Part shown: one piece after another, positions 20,900 to 32,831 of the stretch
Numbering within the stretch: the stretch's first letter is position 1
How the letters are laid out: each line of letters opens with the position of its first letter
Assembly (NCBI RefSeq): GCF_020509005.1
Contig: NC_063016.1
Coordinates: 868,001-932,000, forward strand
DNA: 64,000 nucleotides
Direction: 5' to 3'
Origin: Fulvia fulva
Taxonomy: Eukaryota; Ascomycota; Dothideomycetes; Mycosphaerellales; Mycosphaerellaceae
Translations under genes and position numbers: made by a program
The notes under the pieces: model-generated
Databases searched by the model: none
What the model was told of the DNA's origin: nothing
Seen by the model: only the letters and a program-made list of their open reading frames with translations

Positions 20900-23800
20900 C
20901 CTCCTAAGGTTACGCCCTTATTATATTACCGTTATAGAGGAAAGAGGAACCCTATATAGTAGGAAATAGTAATTAGTAACATCCCTATAATCTTTAGTCC
21001 GGAGGTTATACTATATACTATAAAGACGATAGACCTTCCGCTAAGAAGCTCGTATATTATAGTAGTAGGCGTAGCGGGTAGTAAGCTAGTACGTATTCTA
21101 ATAGATCCCGGTACCGAGTCGCTATTTTATAATACAAAGTTTACGAAGAAACATCTATTACGAACACGACTACCTTAGGCTTAGAAGATAGGCCTAGGAG
21201 CTAACCCTAAAGTATCTAGTTAAGCTACGGAATGTGTTAAGACTAAGGTCGACCTAAACGGTTATATCGAGGAAGTTAGTTACTTCGTTACTAACCTCGA
21301 CTACGACTTCGTGTTTAGTATACCCTAGTTCTAGAAGCACTGCCCTATACTAGACTAGAGAGCTAATACATTTATATTTACTAAAAAGTACTATACGGAT
21401 CATTACGATTCTTACCCTACGACTATCGGTAGTACGAAGGTTCGTATATAGTATACTATCCCTTATTTATAGACTCTAGAACCTAACATCTAGGTGTCTA
21501 GTATAACGATTGGCGAAGCCTTCGAAGAAAACCTAGACGAAGGTTACCTTATTTAGGAAATAGGGACTCTTAACCCTAATAAGCTAGAGCCTACGAGTAA
21601 GGAACTTATTCACGACATTAGTATACGGCTAAGTACTATATTAGCTAAAGACAAGGCCATCTATATAAACAAGAAGCAAGCGACTATACGAGAAGTCGAA
21701 TCCTTACTACCCTAATAGCTAAAGGACCTAAAGTACGGATTTGACCCGTCTATCGCTAAAGGTCTACCTCCCTATTGCCCCGAATTAGATTTGGCGATTA
21801 AATTCGTTAAAGGCGCTAAGCTGCCTTTTAAGCGTCCTTATTCTATATCGAAACTAGAGCTCGACGTAACTAAAGCCTACGTCGATAAGGAAGAAGCTAC
21901 TAGTAAAATCCGACGCTCTACGTCCTAGATCGCTAGTCCTATTATTATTGTTAAGAAGCTAGGTAGAGGACTCCGTGTCTACGTATACTATAGAGCTATT
22001 AACGCTATTACCGTTAAGAATAGGTATCCGATACCTTAAGTCCGTAAGACCCTAGCTTATATAAGCGGCGTATAGTAGTTTACTACCTTAGACATTATTA
22101 TAGCATTTAACGAGCTACGTATCCGTAAAGGCGACGAATAGAAGACAGCCTTTACCACCCGATATAGCACCTACGAATAGCTTACAGTGCTATTTAGTCT
22201 CTTTAACGTACTAAGCGCGTTCTAGGTATATATTAATAAAGTATTATATAGACACCTAGACGACTTCGTGTCTATATACCTAGACGACTATATCGTGTTC
22301 ACGTATAGTTTATTTAAGGAACACGTGAAACACGTACGCACTATTATTAGGTGTCTAATTGACGCTTAACTTCCTATAGACGTCTATAAGTACCGCTTCT
22401 TCTAGAAGAGCGTTAAGTTCTTAGGACTAATTATTACTAATAAGAGTATTTAGATAGATAAATCTAAGGTCTAGACTATTATAGATTAGGCTACTCTATA
22501 GAGCTTAAAGGATGTACTATCCTTCCTTAGGCTAGCTAACTTCTATAGGAGGTTCGTTAATAACTTTTCCGGTATCGTTATACCTTTAACCGACCTTATA
22601 CGCGGTAACGTACTTAAGAATCGTACACCCTTCGTATAGAGCCTAGACTACTAAAGTTCGTTCGAGACCCTAAAGGTAGCATTCTATAAACGCCTAGTAT
22701 TAGCACATTTTGATATTACTAAGCCCTATGTCGTAGAAACTAATTCCTTAGACAGGTGTATAGCTAGCGTATTATCTTAGGTTAGAGAGGACGGTAAATT
22801 ATATCCTATCGCATTCTACTCGACAAAGATAAACCTAGTAGAATGTAATTACGAGATTTACGATAAGGAGCTAATAGCTATTATTAAAGCGTTCGAGGAA
22901 TAGAGGCCGGAGCTAATAAGCGCTCCCTCTAAGGTTCTTACCGACTATAAGGGCTTAGAGTAGTTCATAACAACTAAGTAGCTAACCCGCCGATAAGCGC
23001 GCTAGAGCGAGTTCCTATCCGGGTTCGACTTCTAGATAGAATATCGCCCTAGTAAGCTTAGGATAAAGCCCGACAGCCTTACGCGCCGTAGATAAGATAT
23101 AGACGATAAGGATGATATGAAATATAGGTAGTAAGCTATATTAAAGCTACGTAATCTCCCTCCTAATATACGTAAGCGCTTAAAGCTATTAGCTATAACT
23201 ACTCCGCGTACTACGGCCGACTAGTATTAATTAGTACTTTACGTACTCGAAGTAAATGAGGCCTCTATCGAAGAACTTATCGAGGAAGCCTATACTAAAG
23301 ACGAGCTAGCGTACGGTATTAAGAAGGCCCTAGACGATAATACTCGTACTTTACTACGAAACCTAGAAGGCTCTAGCTATATCTCGCTTAGCGACTATAA
23401 GTTAGACGGTGACCTAATTAAGATCTAAGGACGTATATATATACCGTATAAGCTTCGTCCGGAGCTAATAGCGAGGCACTACGATGCTCTATTAGCTAGG
23501 CATCCTAGGCGTAAGAAGACAGTCGACCTACTTACGCGTACGTACTACTAGCCTAGTCTAGTAGTAGATATCGCTAAGTACGTCAAGAATTGTTACCTAT
23601 ATATACGATCTAAGGCTTTTTATAATACGTACTAAGGTATACTCCGATAGTTACCCGTACCCTCGGGTACCTATAAGGAGGTAGTACTCGATTACGTAGT
23701 AGAGCTACCGGATAGTTATAGTACTAAGGGCGTAAAGTATAACGCTATCCTTACCCTAACCTATAGACTTACTAAGAGGAAGCATCTTATGCCCGTAGTA

Positions 23801-24830
23801 GATTTAACCCCTAAGGTAGCGGCCGACGCCGTATTAAAGTACGTAATTAAGGATTAGGGCCTATTCGATACGGTAGTATTAGACCGTAGTAGCTAGTAGG
23901 TAAGCTAATTCTAGAAGGCTCTAATAGCGCGTCTAGCTATACGTATAAAGATCTCGACTGCCTTTTACCCTTAGACTAATAGGTAGTTAGAACGTACGAA
24001 CTAAGCTATAGAATAGTACCCACGCGCGTACGTTAACTATACGTAGGACGATTAGGTCTAGTAGTTACCTATTATAGAGTTTGCCCTAAACAATTAATAG
24101 AGCGCTACTATAGGTATATTACCGTTCTTCGTAACGCTAGGCCGTAATCCTCGAATAGAGGTATTACCTTAGGCTACGAGCGGTAACGGTACTAAGCTTC
24201 CGAAAGTATAGGCCTTATCGAAGTAGTACGTAGAAGATTTCGCGACTTTTATAGAGAACGTTAACGTATACTATATTATATAGCTTAGATATACCTAAGA
24301 GCGGTACGTAGAGACCGTAGCGAATAAGCGTAAGCCTATACTAAGATACGCGATCGGCAATAAGGTTTAGCTAGATACTAGAAATATCCGTACTCGAAGG
24401 CCCTATAAGAAACTTAACTATAAGAATATAGGTCCCTTTACGATTACCCGTAAGATTAACGTAGACGTGTACGAGCTCGACCTTTAGGAAAGTATACGTA
24501 TATACCCGAGGTTCTATACTAGTATACTACGCCTAGTAAACGACGACCTATTTCCTAATTAAAGCTAAGGTCAACTACTTATCGAGGCCTCCGAAGGCGA
24601 TAGCGAGGAGCTAGATAAATACGTAGTTAAGGCAATTATAGACAGTAGATAGACTAGTAGAGCTAAGAAGTATATAAAGTATACCGTCCGTTAGGAAGGT
24701 AGTGCTATTATAGAAGTACCTTATAGTAAATTGAAAGGTAGTACCGAGGAAGCGATAGTAGATTATTATTATAAGAACCCGTTAGCGGCCGGTCTACTAC
24801 CTAGATAGCGTAAGCCTAAAGGTTAGATAT
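20900..24830 (+). pseudogene. Element A pol (PR-RT-RNase H-IN-chromodomain), stop-riddled
   Basis: The reading frame is interrupted by many TAG/TAA codons, but the domain order is clear. RT motifs include [20 protein letters not shown] and the catalytic YLDD at 22277-22288, which survived because GACGAC offers no CA or TG. RNase H begins near 22,690 (HFDITKPYVVE). Integrase shows the histidine half of its zinc site (near 23,480) while cysteines are partly changed to tyrosine, and a chromodomain-like KYIKYTVR block lies near 24,670. It is a non-functional fossil. Confidence 0.8.
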
Positions 24831-25101
24831 TAGACGATCTAGACATCGTTACCGATAGTCGACTCTACGACGCCCGCGTAATATAGATATAACTTAAGGC
24901 AAGCTAAGGCTTAATATATAGTTAGCTTATCTAAGGTATACTACGGTATAATATAGACTCGACTTACGGCTTACTACGGTAAGATATATAGTCTCTCTAC
25001 GGTTAACCCGACGTAAGCTAGCGCTTCCTAATAGTACGGTCCTTCCTTACGGATATATCCTACGGCGATATATTTCCGCGTACGAGGGCGTACGGCGGTT
25101 T

Positions 25102-25112
25102 AAGAAGGGGGG
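25102..25112 (+). other. Element A polypurine tract
   Basis: The purine run AAGAAGGGGGG lies 4 bp before the 3' LTR start at 25116, the place where plus-strand DNA priming occurs in LTR retrotransposons. Confidence 0.75.
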
Positions 25113-25115
25113 TAG

Positions 25116-25303
25116 TGTTACGGTTCACCTCGTAAGGCTATACTTAGTATTACGTGACCTAGTATGCTAGCGCGCCCGGACTCTAACCTCGGCGTTTACT
25201 TTATCGCGGCTTCGCGACTTTCTTATCTTCTCTTCTTCGTAGAACTTATTCGATTCTAAGGTATTAATACGTTCACGCCCTGTCTTACGCCTTATCCGTA
25301 TTA
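25116..25303 (+). repeat. Element A 3' LTR (188 bp)
   Basis: It is the partner of 18537-18731, starting TGTTACGG directly after the polypurine tract and ending TCCGTATTA. Element B begins one or two bases later, its target duplication overlapping the last bases of this LTR. Confidence 0.9.
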
Positions 25304-25304
25304 G

Positions 25305-25465
25305 TATTACGGCCCTAGGCCTAGCGAATGTCTAGCTAGTACGTAGGTCACGTGACCGCGCGTACTAGCGTAGTACCTTAGTTTATATATAGCCTCGGCG
25401 TACCTTACGCTCCTCTTTCCTACGTACCTAGCTACTTTATATTAATACGACTATAAACCGTTATA
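25305..25465 (+). repeat. Element B 5' LTR (161 bp)
   Basis: It begins TATTACGGCCC, the RIP form of TGTCACGGCCC seen in the 3' partner, and ends CCGTTATA. It contains an unmutated GGTCACGTGACC palindrome at 25346-25357. Confidence 0.9.
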
Positions 25466-27805
25466 CTTAGCTAGGTCTCTATATCCGTAGAAGAGCTACG
25501 ACGGTATCTATAAGAGCGTAGATTATTAATAATAACCGTAATAAGAGATTACGGCGTACGATAAAAAACGCGCGACTCGGTATAAGAGACTACTATAGGC
25601 TAAGTAGTACCTAATATAGTACGACCCTAAGGATAGCGAGGCTCGCTACTAGCTATACGACTAGTAGTATAGCGCGAGTCTATATTTAATATATAGACCT
25701 AAGGATAAACGTAAGAGTAGTAGTAGACTACCGACGACACTATATAGTAGAAACTCGAGAACTTATAGCGCCTAGTTACTAACCTACCTAGCAAGTTTAA
25801 CTTATACGACCTTCTAAACGACGACGAGATCTAAGACGAGAACGGCGTTACTATAGCGGTAGTCGACTACGACGACGACGGCGCGACCGAGGAAGGTAAG
25901 GGCGAGGATATATAATAAGTCGCGAAAACCCTCCGAATTCCCGCGAACGACCTCCTTTAACTCGATATCGACTAGCTCGTCAAGCTCCTAGTAGAGCCCG
26001 AGACCGCTACGGCTATCTACTTTATCCTACGACGCGCTAAGTAAGAGTATAGGAACGTAATATAGATAGTAACTATCCTCTACGAGTAGTTAGGTAAAGT
26101 AGGGTAAGAGCTTAGGAGATAGAAGAGCTACGACTAATAGATACGTAATAAATACGACACCCTAGTTAAGGAACTCGATAACCTAAAGGCCCGACCTAAG
26201 GTATTTTCGAATATAGTAATGTCCGTAGAGATTAGTATACTTACCGCGAAGAACGATACCCTAAAGAAGTAAGCTAAGGAGGTACTTTAGTAGTTATCTA
26301 ATAATAACTCGAAGATTAAGACCCTCGAATTCGATCTCGATACGTATAAGATAGAAGCCTAAACCTACTAGAACGACATTAAGCATCTTAATAAGTCGTA
26401 GTAGACTTAGGTAGATGATCTTAAGAAGTAACTCGAAGACCGCCGAGGCCGCTCTCGAGTACGATCCTTACTATCTCGCGCTATATTATAGCGTCGTGCC
26501 CTATAGAACGGCCGAACTCTATCTAAGGACAACAATAAGGATAATAATAGAGCTAGTAATAAGGACGAGGAGGACAAGGTAGCTCGCCGTACTACTAGAA
26601 AGAAGGCTAAGAAGTCTATACGTAAGGATAATAGTAACGACTCCGATCCGTTATCTAAGGAGTTAGAGAAGGACTCGGAGTCGGATAGCGATACTCGTAC
26701 TTATCGCCGCTCTTCTAAGAAGAAGAAGCTGGTCTACGACTTCGAGTCTCTAGTTAAGTACGATCTAGACCTTAGCCAGCCCTTTAAGACTTAGCGTAGT
26801 ATAGATAAGCTAGAGAAGTTCGTTAGTACTATCGATAGTAAGCTATCTAGACCCTCCCTCGAGAAGTTCTTCTCCGAGTTAGAGACTATTATCGACTATA
26901 CGGTCTTTCGCGATAAGAAGGTAGTACTTAAGTTCGTATACGACTTACTAGCCTTACTAGGTAATGTTTAGGAACTAGTTAGACTAAAGATCTCTACTAT
27001 CTCGGGTAGCCTAACTAGTAGTAAGAAGACGTATAAGGGTATTAACGACCTTATCTAGGAACTCGCTAAGCGATACGGAGACCGTAACCTAATTAGTAGG
27101 GCTCGTGATCGCCTAACTAACCTTAAGATAGACAATAAGGATAGCTTCTAGACCTTCTTCCCTAAGTAGCGCTAGAATACTAATATCCTAGGCCTTAAGG
27201 GTAAAGATGCGATAGATAACCTATAATGTAAGCTAACTATCCGCTATCTTAATAAGTATCTTAACTTCCGTCCCGATCCGTTATAAGAGATAATCGATAA
27301 TCTCTATTAGGTAGATAAGGACTTTAGGATCCTCGACGCTCTCTACCTACGCTCCGAGAAGCTAAAGAACGATAAGAAGGACGGTAATAAGGATAATAAG
27401 GACGATAAGCTAGTAGGTTTAGGCTCTAACAAGCCGACCCGTAAGGCTTAGTCTACCCGACCTAAACTATTTAAGAGTAGCCTTAGTAAGACTATAGACG
27501 AAGCTAAGAACACTCGCTATATACGTAAGAGCCTCTATAAGAAGTGTCGTAAGCCCGGTTACCGCCTATAGTAGCGTACTTACGAGCTATTCGAGTACGA
27601 GATACTAGTACGTCTAGGTACTAACGCTAGCGGTACTACCGTTATACTACCGGCGGAAAATACCTAGTCTACTACTTAAGCGTAATAACTAGTAGATATA
27701 AAAAGGAGAATATAAGACATAACGAAGAGGTACTACTAGTAAAGCCACCCGAAGGGCTTAAGCTATTATTATATATTCTTAGAATAGTAGAAATATAATA
27801 TAGCC
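25466..27805 (+). pseudogene. Element B gag region, RIP-mutated
   Basis: This is charged, lysine- and aspartate-rich sequence when read through stops (for example around 26,570-27,000), followed near 27,540 by a short stretch with CX2C-like remnants that may be the zinc knuckle (KKCRKPGYR). No open frame survives. LINE copy 1 is inserted just after it. Confidence 0.55.
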
Positions 27806-27821
27806 CTATTATTAGCTTATA

Positions 27822-30800
27822 ACTTCCTATTAATCGGGTTCATCGCGATCAAAAAACGCTCATCGATCTCTACGCCAAAACAAGACACATTCGAAAGCTC
27901 TTATTAAGGCTATTCTAACGATATATAAAGTAGGCCACTACCCCTAGGACTAAGGGAGTTCTACCTTATTTAATCTAGATAGCTTAAAGCTCTCTTCACC
28001 CTGTTTCTTTAGCTCTAAACGCCGCGGAGGTGCCTAGCTACATTAGGCAACTCCTAGGTAATAGTAGCCTAGGCTACGGCACTAACGGCGCCTACGGCCC
28101 TATAGGCGAAGCCCCCCTAAGACAACTAGTAGCAACTTATAGAGGACGTAAAAAGTATAGAAACTAACGATTAGCTCCCTTACCGGTCTCTATAGGTAAT
28201 GATCACTTAGCTACGTACGGCGCTTATACTATCGTATTACCGAGGGCAATAAGAAATAAGGACGACGTCCTAGGCGATTAGCAAGGCCACCCGGAATTAA
28301 CACCCCTATAGCTAGGCATCGGTCGCGGTATCGATACTAGGCCCCCGCCTAACGTACGATATAGTTACGATCCGTATTGTAGTAAAGGAAGACTAGGCCG
28401 AAGTTACGAAGCTATCGAACAAGGAGCTCGCCTAACGAATTAACTAACTAGGGGTGGTCGTAGTAAACTAATAGTCTAACGGTACTCTACAGATCTATAC
28501 TAGCTCTACTACTACTAGGAGGTACCTAGAGGCATAGCTATAGTAGGCATCTAAGGTTACGGCATTAGCGAAGGTCTTAACGAAACAATTTACGATCCTA
28601 GTCTACGATATGCCTAAGGAGTTCGACCTAACTAACTAGGGTCACCTACGCGCTCTCTAAGAGGACAACCCGGTCACTCTTAACTCTCTAATCTAGAAGG
28701 CGACTTGGCTCTATAGGAAATGGCTAGAAGGTAAGAAGGCCTCGGCGCTAATAGTATAGCTATAAGACGCGAAAGCGGCGGATCTAGCGATAGAACAAGG
28801 CCTAGTCTAGTAATATAGCCTTAAGATAGTAGAAAAGCACTCCTTATCCTTTCGTGTCCTCTAATACTTTAAATGCTAACAGTATAGACACTAAACCTAT
28901 ACGTATATAAACAAGTAGGCCTGCTCGAACTATATAGGAGACTATATATCTAGGGACTATATATCGACTACGAGACGGTACGCGAACTGTCCGGGGTACT
29001 ACCTATCGTATAGTACGGAATGCCTATAGCGGAAACTAGCGAAAAACAAGGCAATTACAAACAGAACCGTCGCCCTAAGATTCTACGGCGACCGTAAGGC
29101 TAGCCTATACCGGAACTAACTAGCGGCGGTCGGGTATAAGCGCCCTAGGACCGAGAACGATATAAAGGATACGTAACCTAGGGCGTACGGGAGGCCACGT
29201 ACTCTACTAGCTACGGCGAGGGAATCTAACTAGGCCCGGCTCCCCTTTAGTATATAGCCGATAGGCGTAGACTAGAACGTATAGGGTAGTAGGATATAGG
29301 ACGCTATAGAGGAAATAATTGTCGATACCGATAACTAGCCTCGACACGCTTAGTATTATCTAGTATAACGTTAACTATAGTAAGGATATAGTCTAGAACC
29401 ATTTCCTATACGAGGCGGACCCGCGCGTCTACTACGTCCTTATAATCTAGGAGCTATAGATTAACCCGTACTATAAGAGACTAACGACCTATAAGTCACT
29501 AGGCTATACGATATACCTACGAGGCGACGGTAGACCCCGTACGTGCTTCTATATTAGTAAGGACATACTAGAATCCGACTAGGAGGTAGTGTACTACGTA
29601 GACAAAGAAGCCGGGGGCGATATTACCTCCCTCTATATAGGTAGTACCTAGATATATAACCTATATATATAACCGCTAGCCTCGAGGTCTAGCCGCGACC
29701 TTAGGGTCTATAGACACCTAGACAGTGCGCTTAAGAGACAAGGGTGCTATATCGTAGTAGGAGACTTTAATATATACTACCCTTCCTAGGAAAGCCTTAT
29801 ATAGCCGTACCCTATAGCCGACGAAGTACTCGACTTAATAGCGAGTAACGTAATTGCCCTTAATACCTCGAAGGACCTAGGCACCTAGAAGAGAGGGGGA
29901 CTCTAAGGCACGATCGACCTCTCCTAGATCTTAGATAGCTACTACTATACGGTAACCTACTATAGGATCGAATATAAACTCGAGGCGTCGTTAGACTATA
30001 TACTAGTTAGGACCTCTATTACGATATAGATATAATATATACTAGCGAGAACCCCTAAGCTGAACTAGGGAAAGGCCTACTAGGCTAATATCTAGGCGTA
30101 CCTCGATGACTCTAAGAGGCTAGTCTAGATCGCGTAGTAGCAATACAATAGTAAAGACGAGATAGACGAGGCAGTCTAGGGGTTAATAGACGAAATAAGA
30201 AAAGCGACGTTACTTTACGTTCCGCTTACCTAACTAACGATATAGTCTAAACTATACTAGACGCCGAAGTGTACTACGGTAGTAAGAGAAGTAGGGAGAG
30301 CCCGCCGGGTATAGACGAGTAGCTATAGCGAGGAGGCCTAGAACGTATATAGGGAGGCATACTAATAGAAGAAAGCTATAATACGGAGGGAGAAAGTAGT
30401 CGGCTAGAGGGCTATAGTAGAAGAAATCGCCGGCAAGCTAGAGAGGATGTAGAAGCTAGCGAAATAGGCCCGATAGGACCCTATATAGGGCCCCTCCTTC
30501 TCTGTCCTAGCGCTATAATCGCCTAGTAGCCCCGTTAGCGACCCCGAGGCTAAGGCGCGTCTACTAGCTAGTAAGTTCTTCCCGCCCCTAGTCGAGGCTA
30601 ATCTAAGCGATATAAATAGCTTTACTCCCCTAGCCTCTAGCATTACGGTCTAATAGGAGGTGTCCGAGGGAGAAGTTACCGCTATACTAAGGAAGTTACC
30701 GGCGAAGAAAGCCCCGGGGCCGGATAGGATCCTAAACGAGCTACTAAAGAAGTATAGAGATCAACTAGCCCTAGTAGTTATAGCGATCTTTAACGCCTAC

Positions 30801-32815
30801 CTATAGACCGGATACTACCCGATAGTATTTAAATAATTAACGATAGTGGTCCTACGTAAGCCGTAAAAGCAAGACTATACGTAGGTAAAGTCGTACCGCC
30901 TAATTACGCTCCTTAACACTCTTAGGAAGGCGCTAAAGAAGCTAGTTATAACGAGACTCTCCGAGGCGGTAGAGGAACACTCCCTACTCCCGGACACCTA
31001 GATAGGTACGCGCCTATAGCGATCGACGCTATCCGCGATAGAACTTATCACCTCTTAGGTAAAGGCTATCTAGTATAAGAATAGGGACAAGGTAGCTTCC
31101 TTACTTAGCCTAGACATATCGGGAGCCTTCGACTACGTGTTATACCCGCGGCTACTCTATATCCTAAGGTCGAAAGGACTCCCTAAGTGGCTTGTTAACT
31201 TCGTACGGTCCTACCTCCAAAACCGTAGTACGTCGATCCGAGTCGGCTAGTATAGAAGCCTATTTCAAGTAGTCTATACTAGAATCCCGTAAGGCTTAAC
31301 GCTAGTACCTATTCTGTTCCTCTTCTTTATAGCGACGCTACTCCTAGCCCTAGAATCCTAGAACACCGCTACGAGCGGCTTCGTAGACGATATAAACATC
31401 CTAGCGTAGTCTTCCTCGACTAAGGAGAACTATAGGCTACTAGAAGAGAAGTATAAGATCTACGAGGACTAGGCTAGGAGGCACGGGGCTCGGTTTACCC
31501 TAGAAAAGTACAATCTAATACACTTTACGCGCCGGCCACGGTTCTACAATATATAAGCTTCTATCTAGATATAGAGGTATACGACTAACCCGGTAAATTA
31601 GCTTAGGATCCTCGGACTATAGGTAGACCCGGCGCTACGGTAGAGGAAGCACGTATAGGCAATATTACGGAAAGCTAAACAGAATATAGTATTATGCTAG
31701 AGACTCACTACGTCTATATAGGGGGCGGACTTCCGGTAGTCACGACTTCTATATACGGCTATTATACGGCCAGTCCTTACCTATAGTAGCTAAGTATAGT
31801 CCTTAGGCGAGAGGGCCTACCTATCGAAGGGACTCGTCGCGCCGCTAGCGAAGATCTAAAACCAATGCCTAAGGAAGGTCACCGGGGTATATAAGTCGAT
31901 ACTAACGAGGATACTTAAGTACGAGACCGCTATACCGCCGATCGACCTATATATCTAGGGACTACGGACCTCCTACTTAGTCAAGTCGGTATAGTACCTA
32001 GTATAGAAGGTTATCGCTAGTATAGTCGTAAGGGCCCGCGAATTAGTACTAGCGTATAGGGCTATTCGACCCGGAAACGAGCCGAACTACCGGGTAAGGG
32101 ACGAATAGCTAGTAATATAATAGGAAGGTAAGAAATCGTTTATAGAGCAACTATAGAAAGAGAGGTAGAACAACTAGGTTGTAGGGTATAGTGGACGCCC
32201 TTAGCTAGCGGGACAACCTAAGGAATAGTTAGCTACAAAATCCGCGGTCAAGTACCCCCCGAAGCTTATCTACTACCGCCTTACGAGGGTATAGAGTAGT
32301 ATAGTAACCCAACTACGAAGCGAACACATCGGCCTCTAGGGGTACCTATTATAGAGGAAGGTTCTAGGATACACGAATACTAGCTGCCCCTACGGCTATC
32401 GCTCCTAGAACGTACGGTACGTACTCCTCGTCTATCCGAGGTAGTCGCTAGGAAGGGGGGAGTAGATAGTAAAGGCGAGGAACCGGACGATTAGGGCACT
32501 TCTTAACAACGCTAAGGACCTACGGCGTATTACGAACTAGATACTAGAGAAGGGCTGGCTAGAATAGTACCGCCTAGTAGGAGCAGTATAGGAAGAGAGG
32601 ATACGACGTAGCGCGACAAGACCGGCTAGGAGCGGGGGCTAACGGGGTAGTGATATAGACTACGTACGTTTAGAGGGAAAGCTAATCTAGATAAGGAGTA
32701 GTTAGGGGCGGGAAGGGTTTTCACCTATTCGGGTTTCCCTTTGTATATAACAATAGATATATACCTATATAGGCCGGATAGGGTCCTAGAATAGGGGAAT
32801 AACAAATCTATCTAT
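27822..32815 (+). mobile_element. LINE copy 1, near full length, heavily RIP-mutated
   Basis: It is flanked by an exact 16-bp duplication (27806-27821 and 32816-32831, CTATTATTAGCTTATA). Its two decayed frames correspond to a zinc-knuckle ORF1 (CCHC remnants near 28,870-29,010) and an ORF2 with apurinic-type endonuclease (GDFNIYYP-like near 29,760) and reverse transcriptase (KKAPGPD near 30,710, FVDD at 31380-31391). The 3' UTR holds a GGTTTTCACC...GGGTTTCCC block and ends in an ATCT repeat. There is no poly(A). CA and TG are scarce but not absent. Confidence 0.85.
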
Positions 32816-32831
32816 CTATTATTAGCTTATA

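Larger units (their letters stand above)
18537..25303 (+). mobile_element. Ty3/gypsy element A, copy 1, complete but RIP-dead
   Basis: The paired LTRs at 18537-18731 and 25116-25303 both start TGTTACGG and end TCCGTATTA. Between them, decoding through stops gives gag-like charged sequence (about 18.9-20.8 kb), protease (D-P-G-T near 21.1 kb), reverse transcriptase (about 21.7-22.6 kb), RNase H (22.7-23.1 kb), integrase (23.4-24.5 kb) and a chromodomain-like end, in Ty3 order. CA and TG are nearly absent throughout. The 5-bp flanks (GACGG before; GGTTC after allowing for element B) do not match, so the flanks may have been reshuffled by recombination. Confidence 0.85.

Noticed and set aside
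30404..30643. 79-codon minus-strand frame repeated at 38252-38491 and in variant form at 43640-43849 and 49785-50090
   Set aside because: Its repetition first suggested a conserved small gene, but it lies antisense to the same stretch of LINE ORF2 in each copy. It stays open only because complementary RIP codons there avoid stops.
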